This document shows positions 17,148-25,841 of a DNA stretch of 31,986 nucleotides, piece after piece. The DNA is taken from assembly GCA_023431205.1 (NCBI GenBank), contig JAEYXQ010000020.1:1-31986 (forward strand), read 5' to 3'. Position numbers and translations under genes: made by a program. Origin of the DNA: Pseudomonadota bacterium (lineage in GTDB: Bacteria; Pseudomonadota; Alphaproteobacteria; Rhizobiales; Devosiaceae). The notes under the pieces are model-generated. The model did no database searches and was not told the origin of the DNA. It was given only the letters and a program-made list of their open reading frames with translations. The stretch's first letter is position 1; every line of letters starts with the position of its first letter.

Positions 17148-17155
17148 TTTGCCCC

Positions 17156-17818
17156 TTAATCCACCCACATGCGGCGCAGGTTGGACGTTGATTTGTTGAT
17201 CAGGTCGTAGTGCTCGGACTTGCCCTCGCGCTCGAAAATGGCGCGGGCGGTGCGCTCGAGATCGAACAGGATTTCGCGCTGATCCGGCCGCCGGAACAGG
17301 CTCTGCACCCAGGTCACCGCCACCTCCCGCACCCCCCGCGTCACCGGCTCCACCCGGTGCAGCATGGTGGTGGGATAAGTCACCGCCGACCCCGCAGGCA
17401 GCTTGTAAGCCGTTTCACCACCTGATGTTTCCATCACCAGCTCGCCGCCGTCATAGCTGTCCGGATCGGACAGAAAGATCGTCACCGACACATCCGCCCG
17501 CATGTGGTCCGGACCCATCAGCGGGTTGTCCATATGCGAGCCGAACTCCATCCCCGGCTGGTAGCGCGCAAACAGCGGCGGCGCAAACTGCCGCGGCATC
17601 ACCGCGGCGGCAAACACCGGGTTGGTCCGCAACGTCGCGACCACCTGCTGCTGCGCCGCCTCCAGTGCCGGTCCGGCACCGAGTTGCTCGTTGTTCTTCA
17701 CCAGCCGCGAGGCCCAGCCGGAACTCAGTACGCCATCGATGAAAACCCCCGATGAAATCGTTTCCCGAAGGCTGGCGACGCCGGCCGCATCGAGCACGTC
17801 ACCGATACAGATGATCAT
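17156..17818 (-). CDS. Fe(II)/2-oxoglutarate-dependent PKHD-type hydroxylase (PiuC/YbiX family)
   Basis: This is a 220-residue cytoplasmic dioxygenase of the PKHD-type hydroxylase family. The metal triad is visible: H95 and D97 in GSHMDNP, and the distal histidine H154 in LHRVEPV; the 2-oxoglutarate-binding arginine is probably R164 in TRGVRE. The N-terminal IGDVLD and central PPLFARYQPGMEFG fit PiuC/YbiX, and about 220 residues is the normal length. PiuC genes are iron-regulated and usually sit beside siderophore receptors; here the gene is first in the fbp operon, its stop overlapping the fbpA ribosome-binding site. Its physiological substrate is unknown across the family. AAGGGG lies eight bases before ATG 17818. 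Confidence 0.92.
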   Translation of the reverse strand: MIICIGDVLDAAGVASLRETISSGVFIDGVLSSGWASRLVKNNEQLGAGPALEAAQQQVVATLRTNPVFAAAVMPRQFAPPLFARYQPGMEFGSHMDNPLMGPDHMRADVSVTIFLSDPDSYDGGELVMETSGGETAYKLPAGSAVTYPTTMLHRVEPVTRGVREVAVTWVQSLFRRPDQREILFDLERTARAIFEREGKSEHYDLINKSTSNLRRMWVD

Positions 17819-17852
17819 CCGCCACGCCCCTTAACGGCCGAAAAATGGATAG

Positions 17853-17868
17853 TTGACTTTTAGGATCA
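17853..17868. promoter_or_regulatory. candidate RirA iron-responsive operator (TGA-N9-TCA) overlapping a -35 element
   Basis: TGA (17854-17856), nine bases, then TCA (17866-17868) matches the iron-responsive operator described for RirA in rhizobia. It lies in the 112-base region between the divergent piuC-fbpABC and imelysin units, both typical iron-repressed functions. The left half is also part of TTGACT (17853-17858), a good plus-strand -35 for the imelysin gene, with TTAAAG 17 bases on as a poor -10. The match is exact, but the consensus is short, so chance cannot be excluded. Confidence 0.6.
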
Positions 17869-17930
17869 GCTTTCATTAAAGCTTGCCGCCGTGGCTGGCA
17901 AGCGCCTTGGCGCAGCAAGTGGGGGTTCGG

Positions 17931-19187
17931 GTGCAAAGGCAAACGCGTATCTGGCTCGGACTCGGCACGGCCCTGCTGGTCGGAAGCACCGGCGTGGAGC
18001 GGGTGGCTGTCGCCAGGGAGCACCCTGTGGCAGACCGCACCGACACGGTCCCGGGGCAAGCTCAGTCCAGCACGCCGAGGCTCCATGTTGCTCAGGTGGA
18101 GGCTGCAGGAGAAGGTGGCCCCAACGAAGGTGGCGGGCCGGTTCTCGGCACCATCACCGAATTCCGCCTGTCGAGCAGCGACCCCAGCTCGTTTGCTTTC
18201 GATGGGTCGGCGCAGGTTGCCGGCTATGTGGAGCTGGTGTCGGCGGCGTATTCCGCAGCGCTTGAGCGGGCGATGAACCTGCAAGCCGCGGTCGAGGCGC
18301 TCGTTGCCTCTCCCTCCGGGCAGGCGCTTGCCGAGGCAAGAACGGCGTGGAGCGACGCCCGCGACGCCTATCAGCGCACGGAAGCCTTCCTGTTCTACGC
18401 AGGTCCGGTCGACGGCCCCGGCGGTCCGTTCCCGCGGCTCGGTTCCTGGCCCATCGATCCGACGCTGGTCGAGGCGCTGATTGCAGACGAGGCCCAGTCT
18501 CTCAATTTCCGCGCCTTGGCGAGGCTCAACACGGTTGAACCTGTCGCCAAGACCACAACCGGGCTTCACGTGCTGGAGTACCTTCTCTGGGGTGCCGACG
18601 GCGCGCTGTCCGCGGACGCATTTGCCAACGCCGGCCGGCGAGGGGAATACGCCAGCTCGCTGAGCCAACTTCTCGTCAACGACCTCACCGTTCTTTCGGC
18701 CGCCTGGACGCCGGGCAGCAACAACTATCGTGCAGCGGTCGAGGCGATGGATCAGCGCAACGCGCTCGGTCGCGCCTTCAATGGAATGACGGTGTTGCTA
18801 GGCTATGAGCTCCCGCTGCGCCGCATCGGAGCCGGGCTGTTTCCGGCCAACCAGAACTTCCAACCCTCCCCCTTCAGCGACAGCTCCGAAGCCGACCTTG
18901 CTGCCAGCTTTGGCGGCGCCAGGGCCGTCTACTTCGACACCGGCATCGCCCAACTGGTTCGGGAGACCGACCCGGACCTGGCCGGCCGGATCGAGGCCGG
19001 GTTCGTTGCGGCAGAGCAGGCGGTGGGTGAAATGACGGCCCCATACAGCCGCTTTCTCGCCCCGCCAAGCGGCAGTCCGGAGCGTCAAACCGCAGAGGCG
19101 GCCGTGAAGGCGCTCACCAACCTCGCCCGCGATCTCCGCCAGGCCGGCAATCGGCTCGGCATCCTCGTCGTCGTCCCCGGCATGTAG
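17931..19187 (+). CDS. imelysin-family (M75-like) iron-associated exported protein
   Basis: This is a 418-residue protein of the imelysin family (EfeO/IrpA/ICMP-related), bacterial surface or periplasmic proteins of iron uptake whose exact biochemistry is unsettled. The family motif GxHxxE is present as GLHVLEYLLWG (H213, E216). WSDARDAYQRTEAFLF, WPIDPTLVEALI and SPFSDSSEADLAA are other conserved blocks, showing the two-fold helical repeat. The N-terminus has a signal-like stretch (residues 5-27), then a low-complexity linker to about residue 65. The frame opens at a TTG at 17883, but GTG 17931 has a GGGGG run just upstream and puts the hydrophobic segment near the start. It diverges from the piuC-fbp operon and shares the candidate RirA site. 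Confidence 0.87.
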   Translation: MQRQTRIWLGLGTALLVGSTGVERVAVAREHPVADRTDTVPGQAQSSTPRLHVAQVEAAGEGGPNEGGGPVLGTITEFRLSSSDPSSFAFDGSAQVAGYVELVSAAYSAALERAMNLQAAVEALVASPSGQALAEARTAWSDARDAYQRTEAFLFYAGPVDGPGGPFPRLGSWPIDPTLVEALIADEAQSLNFRALARLNTVEPVAKTTTGLHVLEYLLWGADGALSADAFANAGRRGEYASSLSQLLVNDLTVLSAAWTPGSNNYRAAVEAMDQRNALGRAFNGMTVLLGYELPLRRIGAGLFPANQNFQPSPFSDSSEADLAASFGGARAVYFDTGIAQLVRETDPDLAGRIEAGFVAAEQAVGEMTAPYSRFLAPPSGSPERQTAEAAVKALTNLARDLRQAGNRLGILVVVPGM

Positions 19188-19208
19188 CGGGATACCCGAC
19201 GAAATCTC

Positions 19209-19234
19209 GCTGCCTGGAGGCTCGTCCCGGCAGC
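19209..19234 (+). other. imperfect hairpin between the imelysin and delta-60 genes
   Basis: A 10-bp stem with one mismatch, GCTGCCTGGA (19209-19218) paired with TCCCGGCAGC (19225-19234), and a six-base loop. It starts 21 bases after the imelysin stop. No T-run follows. It may process or protect the upstream message; the two genes are otherwise in the same orientation with only 109 bases between them. Confidence 0.4.
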
Positions 19235-19296
19235 ACATCAGCGTCAGTCCCGGTACGCGAGAGGGATCGCGGCCCCGGACCCCAAGGAGGCAATCC

Positions 19297-20733
19297 ATGC
19301 TGACCCGTAGTCTCGCCACACTGGGTGCAGTGCTGTTGACCAGCACCGCACTGGCGCAGGACATCACGTCCGTCGCCGATACCGTCATCACTGAGGCAAA
19401 CGACCTCCGCGGTCTGGCCTATGGCACCGATGGGAAGATCTATGTTTCGGGCCACCTCGGCGATTCATCGGCCGAGACGAATCCGGAGACCGTGGTCGTC
19501 GTCGGCCGCCTGAACGCCGATGGCACCCCCGATACAAGCTTCAGCGAAGATGGCTTTGCCGAGGTCGACCTCGGCGAGGGGCTCGTGGAGCAGTCGCTCG
19601 CGGTAGCCCCACTGGCAAATGGCGACGTCGTCGCCGTGGTCAATGCCAATGAAGAAGAAGGCGGCACCTCGGTTTACCTCGTGCGCTTCACTTCCGACGG
19701 CCAGCAGGTCACCGGCACCTGGGGCGGAGCAACCGGTGCGGTTGAGGTCGTTTTCGGCTGGGCCAATGCGGACAACGACTCCTTCCCTGGTGTCGAGAAC
19801 CCGCCGCAGGATACTGCCTGGGACCTCAAGGTCGACAATTCGAGCGGTGTGGAGAAGCTGGTGGTCGCCGGTCACGGCGCGGCGGCAAACGGCTCCGGCC
19901 GCACCGACAACGACCGCTACGTCGTGCGCCTCCTCGCCGAGGACGGCAGCGTCGACCCCGAATTCAACGGCGGCCAGCCGTTCACCTACCACTCTGCCCA
20001 GGCACTGAGCGATGGAGGCCGCCGCATCTCTGTCGAGCCTGATGGAGCGATCGTTAGTGCCGGCTACACCAATCTGGGTGATGCGCTGCGCAACCACGTG
20101 ATCCTGATCCGGCTCAATGCCGACGGTACGCTGGACGACAGCTTCGGCGGCTTTGTTGCCCCGGAATCCTCAGCCGAGGCGATCGGCCTCACGGTAACGC
20201 CGGGGGTGGCGGTGTTCAACCCCTTCGTGGCCGACCAGGGTTTCGCCGAGTGCTACGCGGCCGTTCGCCTGTCGGACGGCAGCTACGTGACCACCGGCTA
20301 TGGCGGCGCGACCGGGGAGGGCGTGGCATCCTCCCTCGGCTTCAAGACCACCGAAGGGCCCGACCTCGTCTCCTTCAAGCTGACCGCAAACGGGCTCGAC
20401 CCCAGCTACGGTGGCAACGGCCAGGTTGCGGTGCAGTCCGAGGGTTTGGGTCTGGCCAGCGCTGAAGACCGCGGTCGGCTGCTGGTGGCGCTGTCGGGTG
20501 ATCGAACGCTGCATGTCGGCTATGTCGGCGGCATCCCATCGGCTGTGGTTCTTGATGCCAATGGCGCACTGGATACTTCGGTCAGCGAAGATGGCATCAT
20601 CGAATTGCCGAATGAAACGGTGGGTGCACAGTTCTTCGGTGCAGCAGTGTCGCCAGATGGCAAGCATGTTGCTCTTTCGACCAACAACAACAAGGCCGGC
20701 GCTCGCGTCGTTATTCTCGAACTGCAGAACTGA
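19297..20733 (+). CDS. secreted delta-60/DUF5122 repeat protein (probable beta-propeller)
   Basis: This is a 478-residue exported protein. The signal peptide is residues 1-20 (cleavage ALA/QD). Six copies of a degenerate repeat of the delta-60 (DUF5122) type occur near residues 70, 129, 209, 271, 360 and 417, the clearest being GRLNADGTPDTSFSEDGF, IRLNADGTLDDSFGGF, KLTANGLDPSYGGNGQVAV and VLDANGALDTSVSEDG. The spacing of roughly 45-90 residues suits a beta-propeller, in which each unit is a blade. No catalytic motif is visible and the function is unknown. The strong site AAGGAGG lies six bases before ATG 19297. It follows the imelysin gene and ends at a strong terminator, so the pair probably forms one iron-controlled unit. 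Partner or ligand binding is an inference from the fold only. Confidence 0.83.
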   Translation: MLTRSLATLGAVLLTSTALAQDITSVADTVITEANDLRGLAYGTDGKIYVSGHLGDSSAETNPETVVVVGRLNADGTPDTSFSEDGFAEVDLGEGLVEQSLAVAPLANGDVVAVVNANEEEGGTSVYLVRFTSDGQQVTGTWGGATGAVEVVFGWANADNDSFPGVENPPQDTAWDLKVDNSSGVEKLVVAGHGAAANGSGRTDNDRYVVRLLAEDGSVDPEFNGGQPFTYHSAQALSDGGRRISVEPDGAIVSAGYTNLGDALRNHVILIRLNADGTLDDSFGGFVAPESSAEAIGLTVTPGVAVFNPFVADQGFAECYAAVRLSDGSYVTTGYGGATGEGVASSLGFKTTEGPDLVSFKLTANGLDPSYGGNGQVAVQSEGLGLASAEDRGRLLVALSGDRTLHVGYVGGIPSAVVLDANGALDTSVSEDGIIELPNETVGAQFFGAAVSPDGKHVALSTNNNKAGARVVILELQN

Positions 20734-20740
20734 TATTCCA

Positions 20741-20769
20741 AGGGCGGCTCTTCGGAGCCGCCCTTTTTT
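20741..20769 (+). terminator. rho-independent terminator after the delta-60 gene
   Basis: A perfect 10-bp stem, AGGGCGGCTC (20741-20750) with GAGCCGCCCT (20755-20764), a TTCG tetraloop and a run of six T (20764-20769). It lies seven bases after the delta-60 stop. It ends the plus-strand iron unit and overlaps the stop codon of the convergent ABC ATPase (20768-20770). Read from the other strand it lacks a U-run. Confidence 0.93.
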
Positions 20770-21820
20770 ATCGGACGGCGCGGCCCTGTGCGTCGAAAAG
20801 ATGCAGATTTTCCTGCGGTAGCAGCAGGTTAACCGGTTGATGCAGTTGCAGGTCCGGGGCGCCGTCGAGCTTGATGGTGACGGTTTCGCCGGAGGGAAGC
20901 TCGACATAGGCAAGGGCGTACTCGCCGAACTGCTCGATCACCGCCAAAGTGCCTGAAAAATCAGCGTTTTCAGCGTCCGCGAGCAGCAGATGTTCGGGGC
21001 GGACGCCGAGGGTTGTGGCTTCGGGGTGGGACTGCAGCAAGCGCTGCACTTGCGGTGATTTGGGGAGCTTTCCGTTACCGCCGACGTCCAGATCGAGGAA
21101 ATTCATGCGCTGGCTGGCGATGAATCCGGCAACAAAGGTGTTGACCGGGCTGCGGTAGAGTTCGAGCGGCGTGCCGACCTGCTCGATCCGCCCGGCATTG
21201 AGCACGACAATGCGGTTGGCGAGCGTCATCGCCTCCACCTGGTCATGAGTTACGTAAATCATGGTGGCGTCGAGCGTGTCGTGCAGCTTGGCGATCTCGA
21301 CGCGGGTCTGCGACCGCAGGGCGGCGTCGAGGTTGGAGAGCGGCTCATCGAACAGGAAGACTTTTGGGTTGCGGACGATCGCCCGACCGATGGCGACGCG
21401 CTGGCGCTGGCCGCCAGAGAGGGCGCGCGGCATGCGGTCGAGATAGGGCTCGATCTGGAGGATGCGGGCCGCCTCCCGCACCCGGCGGTCGACTTCGTCC
21501 CGCGGGGTGCGGGCGAGCTTGAGGCCGAACGCCATGTTGTCGAAGACGCTCATATGCGGGTAGAGCGCGTAGCTCTGGAACACCATGGCGATGCCGCGCT
21601 GCGGTGAGGGCACGTCGTTGACGACCTTGCCGCCGATGCTGATCTGGCCGCCGGAGATCGGCTCGAGCCCGGCGATCATCCGCAGCAGCGTGGACTTGCC
21701 GCAGCCCGAGGGCCCGACAAAGACCACGAACTCGCCCGACTGGATGTCGAGATCGACGCCATGGACGACCTCGAGTGAGCCGTAGGACTTGCGGATGCCG
21801 CGCAGGGTTACGTCAGCCAT
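20768..21820 (-). CDS. carbohydrate ABC transporter ATP-binding protein (MalK/UgpC class)
   Basis: This cytoplasmic ATPase, 350 residues, belongs to a CUT1-type sugar importer. Walker A is GPSGCGKST at 36-44, the signature is LSGGQRQRV, Walker B is FLFDEPLSNLD, and the switch histidine is in YVTHDQVEA. The C-terminal regulatory domain runs from about 240, with VRPEHLLLADAENADFSG as its conserved entry. It is the last gene of the alpha-mannosidase operon, 11 bases after that gene. It resembles the UgpC at 1708-2751 but differs clearly in its C-terminal domain. The stop codon overlaps the T-run of the convergent terminator. Confidence 0.92.
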   Translation of the reverse strand: MADVTLRGIRKSYGSLEVVHGVDLDIQSGEFVVFVGPSGCGKSTLLRMIAGLEPISGGQISIGGKVVNDVPSPQRGIAMVFQSYALYPHMSVFDNMAFGLKLARTPRDEVDRRVREAARILQIEPYLDRMPRALSGGQRQRVAIGRAIVRNPKVFLFDEPLSNLDAALRSQTRVEIAKLHDTLDATMIYVTHDQVEAMTLANRIVVLNAGRIEQVGTPLELYRSPVNTFVAGFIASQRMNFLDLDVGGNGKLPKSPQVQRLLQSHPEATTLGVRPEHLLLADAENADFSGTLAVIEQFGEYALAYVELPSGETVTIKLDGAPDLQLHQPVNLLLPQENLHLFDAQGRAVR

Positions 21821-21831
21821 GACGAGCCTCC

Positions 21832-24800
21832 TCAGGTTTCCACCAGCAGGGTGACGATCTCGAATGGGCGAAGCTGGAGCCGGACGCCGTTGCCGGTGAG
21901 TTCGAGCGCCTTGCTTTCGCCGTCCTCCACCAGGTTGGCGGTACGCACCGATTTGACCGGCATGCCGAAGGCGACGGTGGCGTCCGCCCGGATGTTGGCG
22001 TGCTCGAAGATGCGCACGACGATGGCGTCGGATTTTTCGGCCTTCTTGACCGTCTCGATGGTGACGTTGGGCTGGTCGACCCGGGCGAAGCTGAAGGTTT
22101 TGAGGTCGGTCGCAGCCTCCCGTGCCGGCTGGAGGGAGCCGATCACCGCCACCGGATTGTTGAAGCGCTCGGCAGCGCGGTGGACGTCGGCGAGGTCGGC
22201 CACACCGTCGTGGACGAACAGGGCGTAGCGGATGCGGTGCTCGCCCAAGTCTGCGTCGGGACTGGGGAAATTGGTGCCGCGCACCAGCGTCAGGCGTACG
22301 GTCTGCTCCAGCGCGTCATAGGCGTACTTGCAGTCGTTGAGCAGGGCGACCCCGAAATCGGCTTCGCTCATGTCCACCCAGCGGTGCATGGACGCCTCGA
22401 AGCGGGCCTTGTCCCAGCTGGTGTTGCGGTGGGTCGGGCGCCGGACGTGACCGAACTGGATCTCCGAGCGGATCTCGGAGGTGTTGAGGTTGAAGGGGAA
22501 CAGCGCCTTGATGACGGTGGAGCGTTCCTGCCAGTCGATAAAGGTGTCGAACTCGACCTGACGCTGTCCGGCGGCAAGGGAAATCACCTGTACGAACAAG
22601 GAGTTCTGGTAGCGGCGCTCGATGCGGATGGCGGCGCGGTGGGGGCCGGTCTCGACCACGGAGATGTTCGCCCCGGCGTCGGCGAGCGGCCAGAACTGCT
22701 CCTCGAAATACCGGTCGATGTCCCAGGCGTCCCACTCCATCGGCTTGTCCTCATAGGCAACGAGCCGGTTGGCAACCTGGCCCCGAGCAAGCGTTTCGCG
22801 GCTGCGGGTCTTGTCGAAGATGGAGGTAATTTCTCCGTTGCTGTCGAAGGTTAGGCGGAGCCGCTCGTTTTCGAGATGGGTCTCGGAAACCGACAGGGGC
22901 GAGCTGGCATTGGCAGCGCCGCCGGTGACGATCTGACCGGCGGTCCAGCCGAGCGGAACGATGTCCGAGACCGGGGCGACGAGCTCCTCCGAACCGTCGG
23001 CGCGGGTAATGCGCTGCAGCGGGTGAACCGCCCCGCCGACGGAGAGGGAAGCGCCTTCCTGAACGGAGATGAACGGAAAATGGACGAGATCCGAACGGGT
23101 CTGCGAGGTGAAGTTGATGAGCCGCAACTGCTCCTGACCCGGAGATGCGAATGCCTGAGCGGCGGCATGCCACGGACCGTTGCCGGAAGCCAGGGTGGAG
23201 AAGATGCGATCGTACTCGGCGTCGCTGTCGACATAGACCTCTGGGATGGAGGTGCCGGGCAGGATGTCGTGGAACTGGTTGATCAGCACCAGCTCCCAGA
23301 ACTCGGCAAGGGTGTCGGCCGGGTAGGGGGCTCCCGACTGCGTCAGCGCCATGACGCCAAGGAACTCGAGCTCGCGCAGCAGGCGCTCGGAGCGGCGGTT
23401 GTTGGCCTTGTTTTTGGCGACCGAGGTCAGGGTGCCGCGATGGTACTGGAGGTAGAGTTCGCCGTTCCAGACCGGGAAGCGGGACGGGTTGGCGTCCATC
23501 TTCCGGCCGAGGCGGTCGAGGAAGGGGACGATGCCTTCGAGCTTCACCCGCGGGGCGCCGGGAATGCCGCGTTCGAGGCGGATGCCGCGCTCGATCATGG
23601 CGCGGGTGGGGCCGCCGCCGCCGTCGCCATAGCCGTAGGACATAACGACTTCGTCGTGAGCGGCCTTGGGCTCGTAGCGCTTCCAGGCGCCCATGGCCTC
23701 GCTGACCGACAGGTCGCCATTATAGGTGGTGTAGATCGCCTCGCTCTCGAAGCGCTGGGCGGTGATGAGCTGGGCCTTGGTGACGGTGCCGTCGATGCCG
23801 CGCCAGAAGAAGGTGTCGTAGGGATGCCGGTCGGTGTCGTTCCAGCTCAGCTTGCTGGTGACGAAGTATCTGAGGCCGGATTTCTCCATGATCTGCGGCA
23901 GGTTGGCTGAATAGCCGAAGGTATCGGGCAGCCAGACGGTCTTGGGGTCGACGCCGAAATGCTCGAGATGGAAGCGCCGGCCGCGCATGATCTGGCGGAC
24001 CAGGGACTCGCCCGAGACGATGTTGACGTCGGGCTCCACCCACATGGCGCCTTCGATCTCGAACTGGCCGGACTTTACCCGCTGGACCAAGCGGTCCCAC
24101 AGCTCGGGATAGTCCTGCTTCAGGAAGTCGAAGAGCACCGACTGGTTATACATGAAGACGAACTCGGGATACTCCTCCATCAGGTTGAGCACCGTGGCAA
24201 AGGAGCGACCCGTCTTGTCGCGCGTGTGCAGGACACGCCAGAGCCAGCCGACATCGAGATGGGTCGAGCCGACGGCGGTGATCTGGGGCTGCACCTCGGT
24301 ATCGACGAGATCGTAGATTTCGCGGGCGATCTTCTCGGCGTCGCCAAGGCTCGCCTCGAAGGCCTCGGTATAGCCGCCACGGCGGTCGAGCGCGCGCAGC
24401 GCCCGGTCCACGATGCCGAGGATGGCGTGGCGGCGAGGATCGGACTGGTGCAGGCGGATGGCGACGTCGAGCGGCGTCTGCAGGTCGTAATAGAGCTTTT
24501 CGGCGCGCTCGCTGCGAATGAAGGGTTCGACGGTGAAGCCGACCAGCGGCCGGTCAAAGAAGGTGAAGGCGTTGACGAGCAGGGTGTGGCGGTTGCCGGG
24601 CCGGGCATCGCGCTCGATCACCAGTTCGGTGTGATTGCCGTCGAGCGCCTGGGCGATGCTGCCGTCGAGATAGGCCAGACATTGCGGATCGGTGGTGCCC
24701 GGCCGGTCCTGCCATTGCGAGACGAAGCGCAGCACGAAGGTCTTGCCGCGCGCGGCCTCCGGCACCTCGACCTCGGCGGCAAACCAGGTGTGGCCCTGCT

Positions 24801-25032
24801 TCTTCGCCCAGACCGAATGGGGGCCGAACTGCTCCCACTGGCGCCAGTCGGCAGCAAGGGCATCGGCCGCGGAGATGTCGGCGCGCTGGACGTGCCACTG
24901 CCAGGCCATGCCGGCGATGGGCGTCAGAATCTTGGCGTGGAGGTCCGCGCACAGGCGCAGCAGCTTGCCCTCCATCTTGAGGTCGTCATCGCCCAGGGCG
25001 AGCTTGGATGAGAGGGGATTGGAATAGGTCAT
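21832..25032 (-). CDS. alpha-mannosidase, glycoside hydrolase family 38 (Ams1-like)
   Basis: This is a 1066-residue GH38 enzyme that hydrolyses terminal alpha-linked mannose. Catalytic-domain motifs are intact: the zinc-site pair H258 and D260 in STHLDVGWLW, and the probable nucleophile D370 in WLPDTFGYSANLPQIMEKSG. The string SYGYGDGGGGPTR lies further on, and the C-terminal half (about 650-1066) is the beta-sandwich region of the family. Length and lack of a signal peptide match cytoplasmic yeast Ams1/Man2C1-type enzymes better than the shorter MngB. The frame is open 168 codons upstream, but that part shadows the permease gene; ATG 25032 overlaps the permease stop by four bases. The enzyme would cleave oligosaccharides after import by the flanking ABC genes. 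The linkage is not determinable here. Confidence 0.92.
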   Translation of the reverse strand: MTYSNPLSSKLALGDDDLKMEGKLLRLCADLHAKILTPIAGMAWQWHVQRADISAADALAADWRQWEQFGPHSVWAKKQGHTWFAAEVEVPEAARGKTFVLRFVSQWQDRPGTTDPQCLAYLDGSIAQALDGNHTELVIERDARPGNRHTLLVNAFTFFDRPLVGFTVEPFIRSERAEKLYYDLQTPLDVAIRLHQSDPRRHAILGIVDRALRALDRRGGYTEAFEASLGDAEKIAREIYDLVDTEVQPQITAVGSTHLDVGWLWRVLHTRDKTGRSFATVLNLMEEYPEFVFMYNQSVLFDFLKQDYPELWDRLVQRVKSGQFEIEGAMWVEPDVNIVSGESLVRQIMRGRRFHLEHFGVDPKTVWLPDTFGYSANLPQIMEKSGLRYFVTSKLSWNDTDRHPYDTFFWRGIDGTVTKAQLITAQRFESEAIYTTYNGDLSVSEAMGAWKRYEPKAAHDEVVMSYGYGDGGGGPTRAMIERGIRLERGIPGAPRVKLEGIVPFLDRLGRKMDANPSRFPVWNGELYLQYHRGTLTSVAKNKANNRRSERLLRELEFLGVMALTQSGAPYPADTLAEFWELVLINQFHDILPGTSIPEVYVDSDAEYDRIFSTLASGNGPWHAAAQAFASPGQEQLRLINFTSQTRSDLVHFPFISVQEGASLSVGGAVHPLQRITRADGSEELVAPVSDIVPLGWTAGQIVTGGAANASSPLSVSETHLENERLRLTFDSNGEITSIFDKTRSRETLARGQVANRLVAYEDKPMEWDAWDIDRYFEEQFWPLADAGANISVVETGPHRAAIRIERRYQNSLFVQVISLAAGQRQVEFDTFIDWQERSTVIKALFPFNLNTSEIRSEIQFGHVRRPTHRNTSWDKARFEASMHRWVDMSEADFGVALLNDCKYAYDALEQTVRLTLVRGTNFPSPDADLGEHRIRYALFVHDGVADLADVHRAAERFNNPVAVIGSLQPAREAATDLKTFSFARVDQPNVTIETVKKAEKSDAIVVRIFEHANIRADATVAFGMPVKSVRTANLVEDGESKALELTGNGVRLQLRPFEIVTLLVET

Positions 25033-25841
25033 CCTTTGACTCCGACACCGGCGAACCCTGTGTTCATGTTCCGCCGCAACAGGAAATAGACGCCGATCGC
25101 CGGCGCTGCGTAGATGATGGAATAGGCCGTGAGGAACCCGTAGTTGATCGCGCGCTGACCAAAGGCGGCATAAAGGCCGACCGACATCGGGAAGGCGTCC
25201 TGAACGCGGGCGAAGATCAGCGGCAACAGGAACTCGTTCCAGGCGCCGGTGAAGCTGTAGAACCAGACGACCGCAATGCCGGCGCTCGACATCGGCAGGA
25301 CGATGCGGGTGACGATCTGGAACAGGCTGGCGCCTTCCACATAGGCCGCTTCCTCGAGTTCGATCGGCACGGTGTCGAAGAAGTTCTTGAGCAGCAGCAG
25401 GGTGAAGGGCAGGTTCAACACCGTCAGCGCGATGATGACGCCGAACTGGTTCAAGAGGCCCGTGCGTTGGGCGGCAAAGTAGAGCGGCACCAGAATACCG
25501 GCCGAGGGCAGCATGCGCAGCAGCACCAGCGTCCACAACAGGGCATTGCGGCCCGGGATCTTCAGCCGCGACAGCGGGTAGGCGGCGGCCACCCCGACCA
25601 CCACGGACAGCGTGGCGGTGCCGGCGGCGATCAGCAGCGAATTGAGAAACTGCCGCCCCGCATTGCCGCTGAGGGCCAGGGCGAAATTGTCGAAGCCGAT
25701 GGCTTCGGGCAGCGTCAGCCGTCCGGTGGAGGCGGGGTTGAAGGCATTGAGGAACAGCCAGGAGAAGGGGCTGACCCAGATGATGGCGAGAAAGGCGAGC
25801 GCCAGTGCGGTGAGGCGGGAGTGGCCGGTGTGTTCCATCAT
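25029..25841 (-). CDS. carbohydrate ABC transporter permease (MalG/UgpE type)
   Basis: This is a 270-residue inner-membrane permease with six helices, the first at about residues 10-32 (LTALALAFLAIIWVSPFSW). The EAA loop reads ELEEAAYVEGASLFQIVTRIVLP around residues 160-180. The start is ATG 25841, which overlaps the stop of the upstream permease as ATGA; a second ATG at 25838 is equally possible. The C-terminal end overlaps the GH38 start by four bases. It pairs with the product of the preceding gene to form the sugar channel. Confidence 0.93.
   Translation of the reverse strand: MMEHTGHSRLTALALAFLAIIWVSPFSWLFLNAFNPASTGRLTLPEAIGFDNFALALSGNAGRQFLNSLLIAAGTATLSVVVGVAAAYPLSRLKIPGRNALLWTLVLLRMLPSAGILVPLYFAAQRTGLLNQFGVIIALTVLNLPFTLLLLKNFFDTVPIELEEAAYVEGASLFQIVTRIVLPMSSAGIAVVWFYSFTGAWNEFLLPLIFARVQDAFPMSVGLYAAFGQRAINYGFLTAYSIIYAAPAIGVYFLLRRNMNTGFAGVGVKG

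Noticed and set aside
25033..25536. 168-codon N-terminal extension of the GH38 frame
   Set aside because: It overlaps the permease gene out of frame, and ATG 25032 with a four-base overlap gives the normal start.
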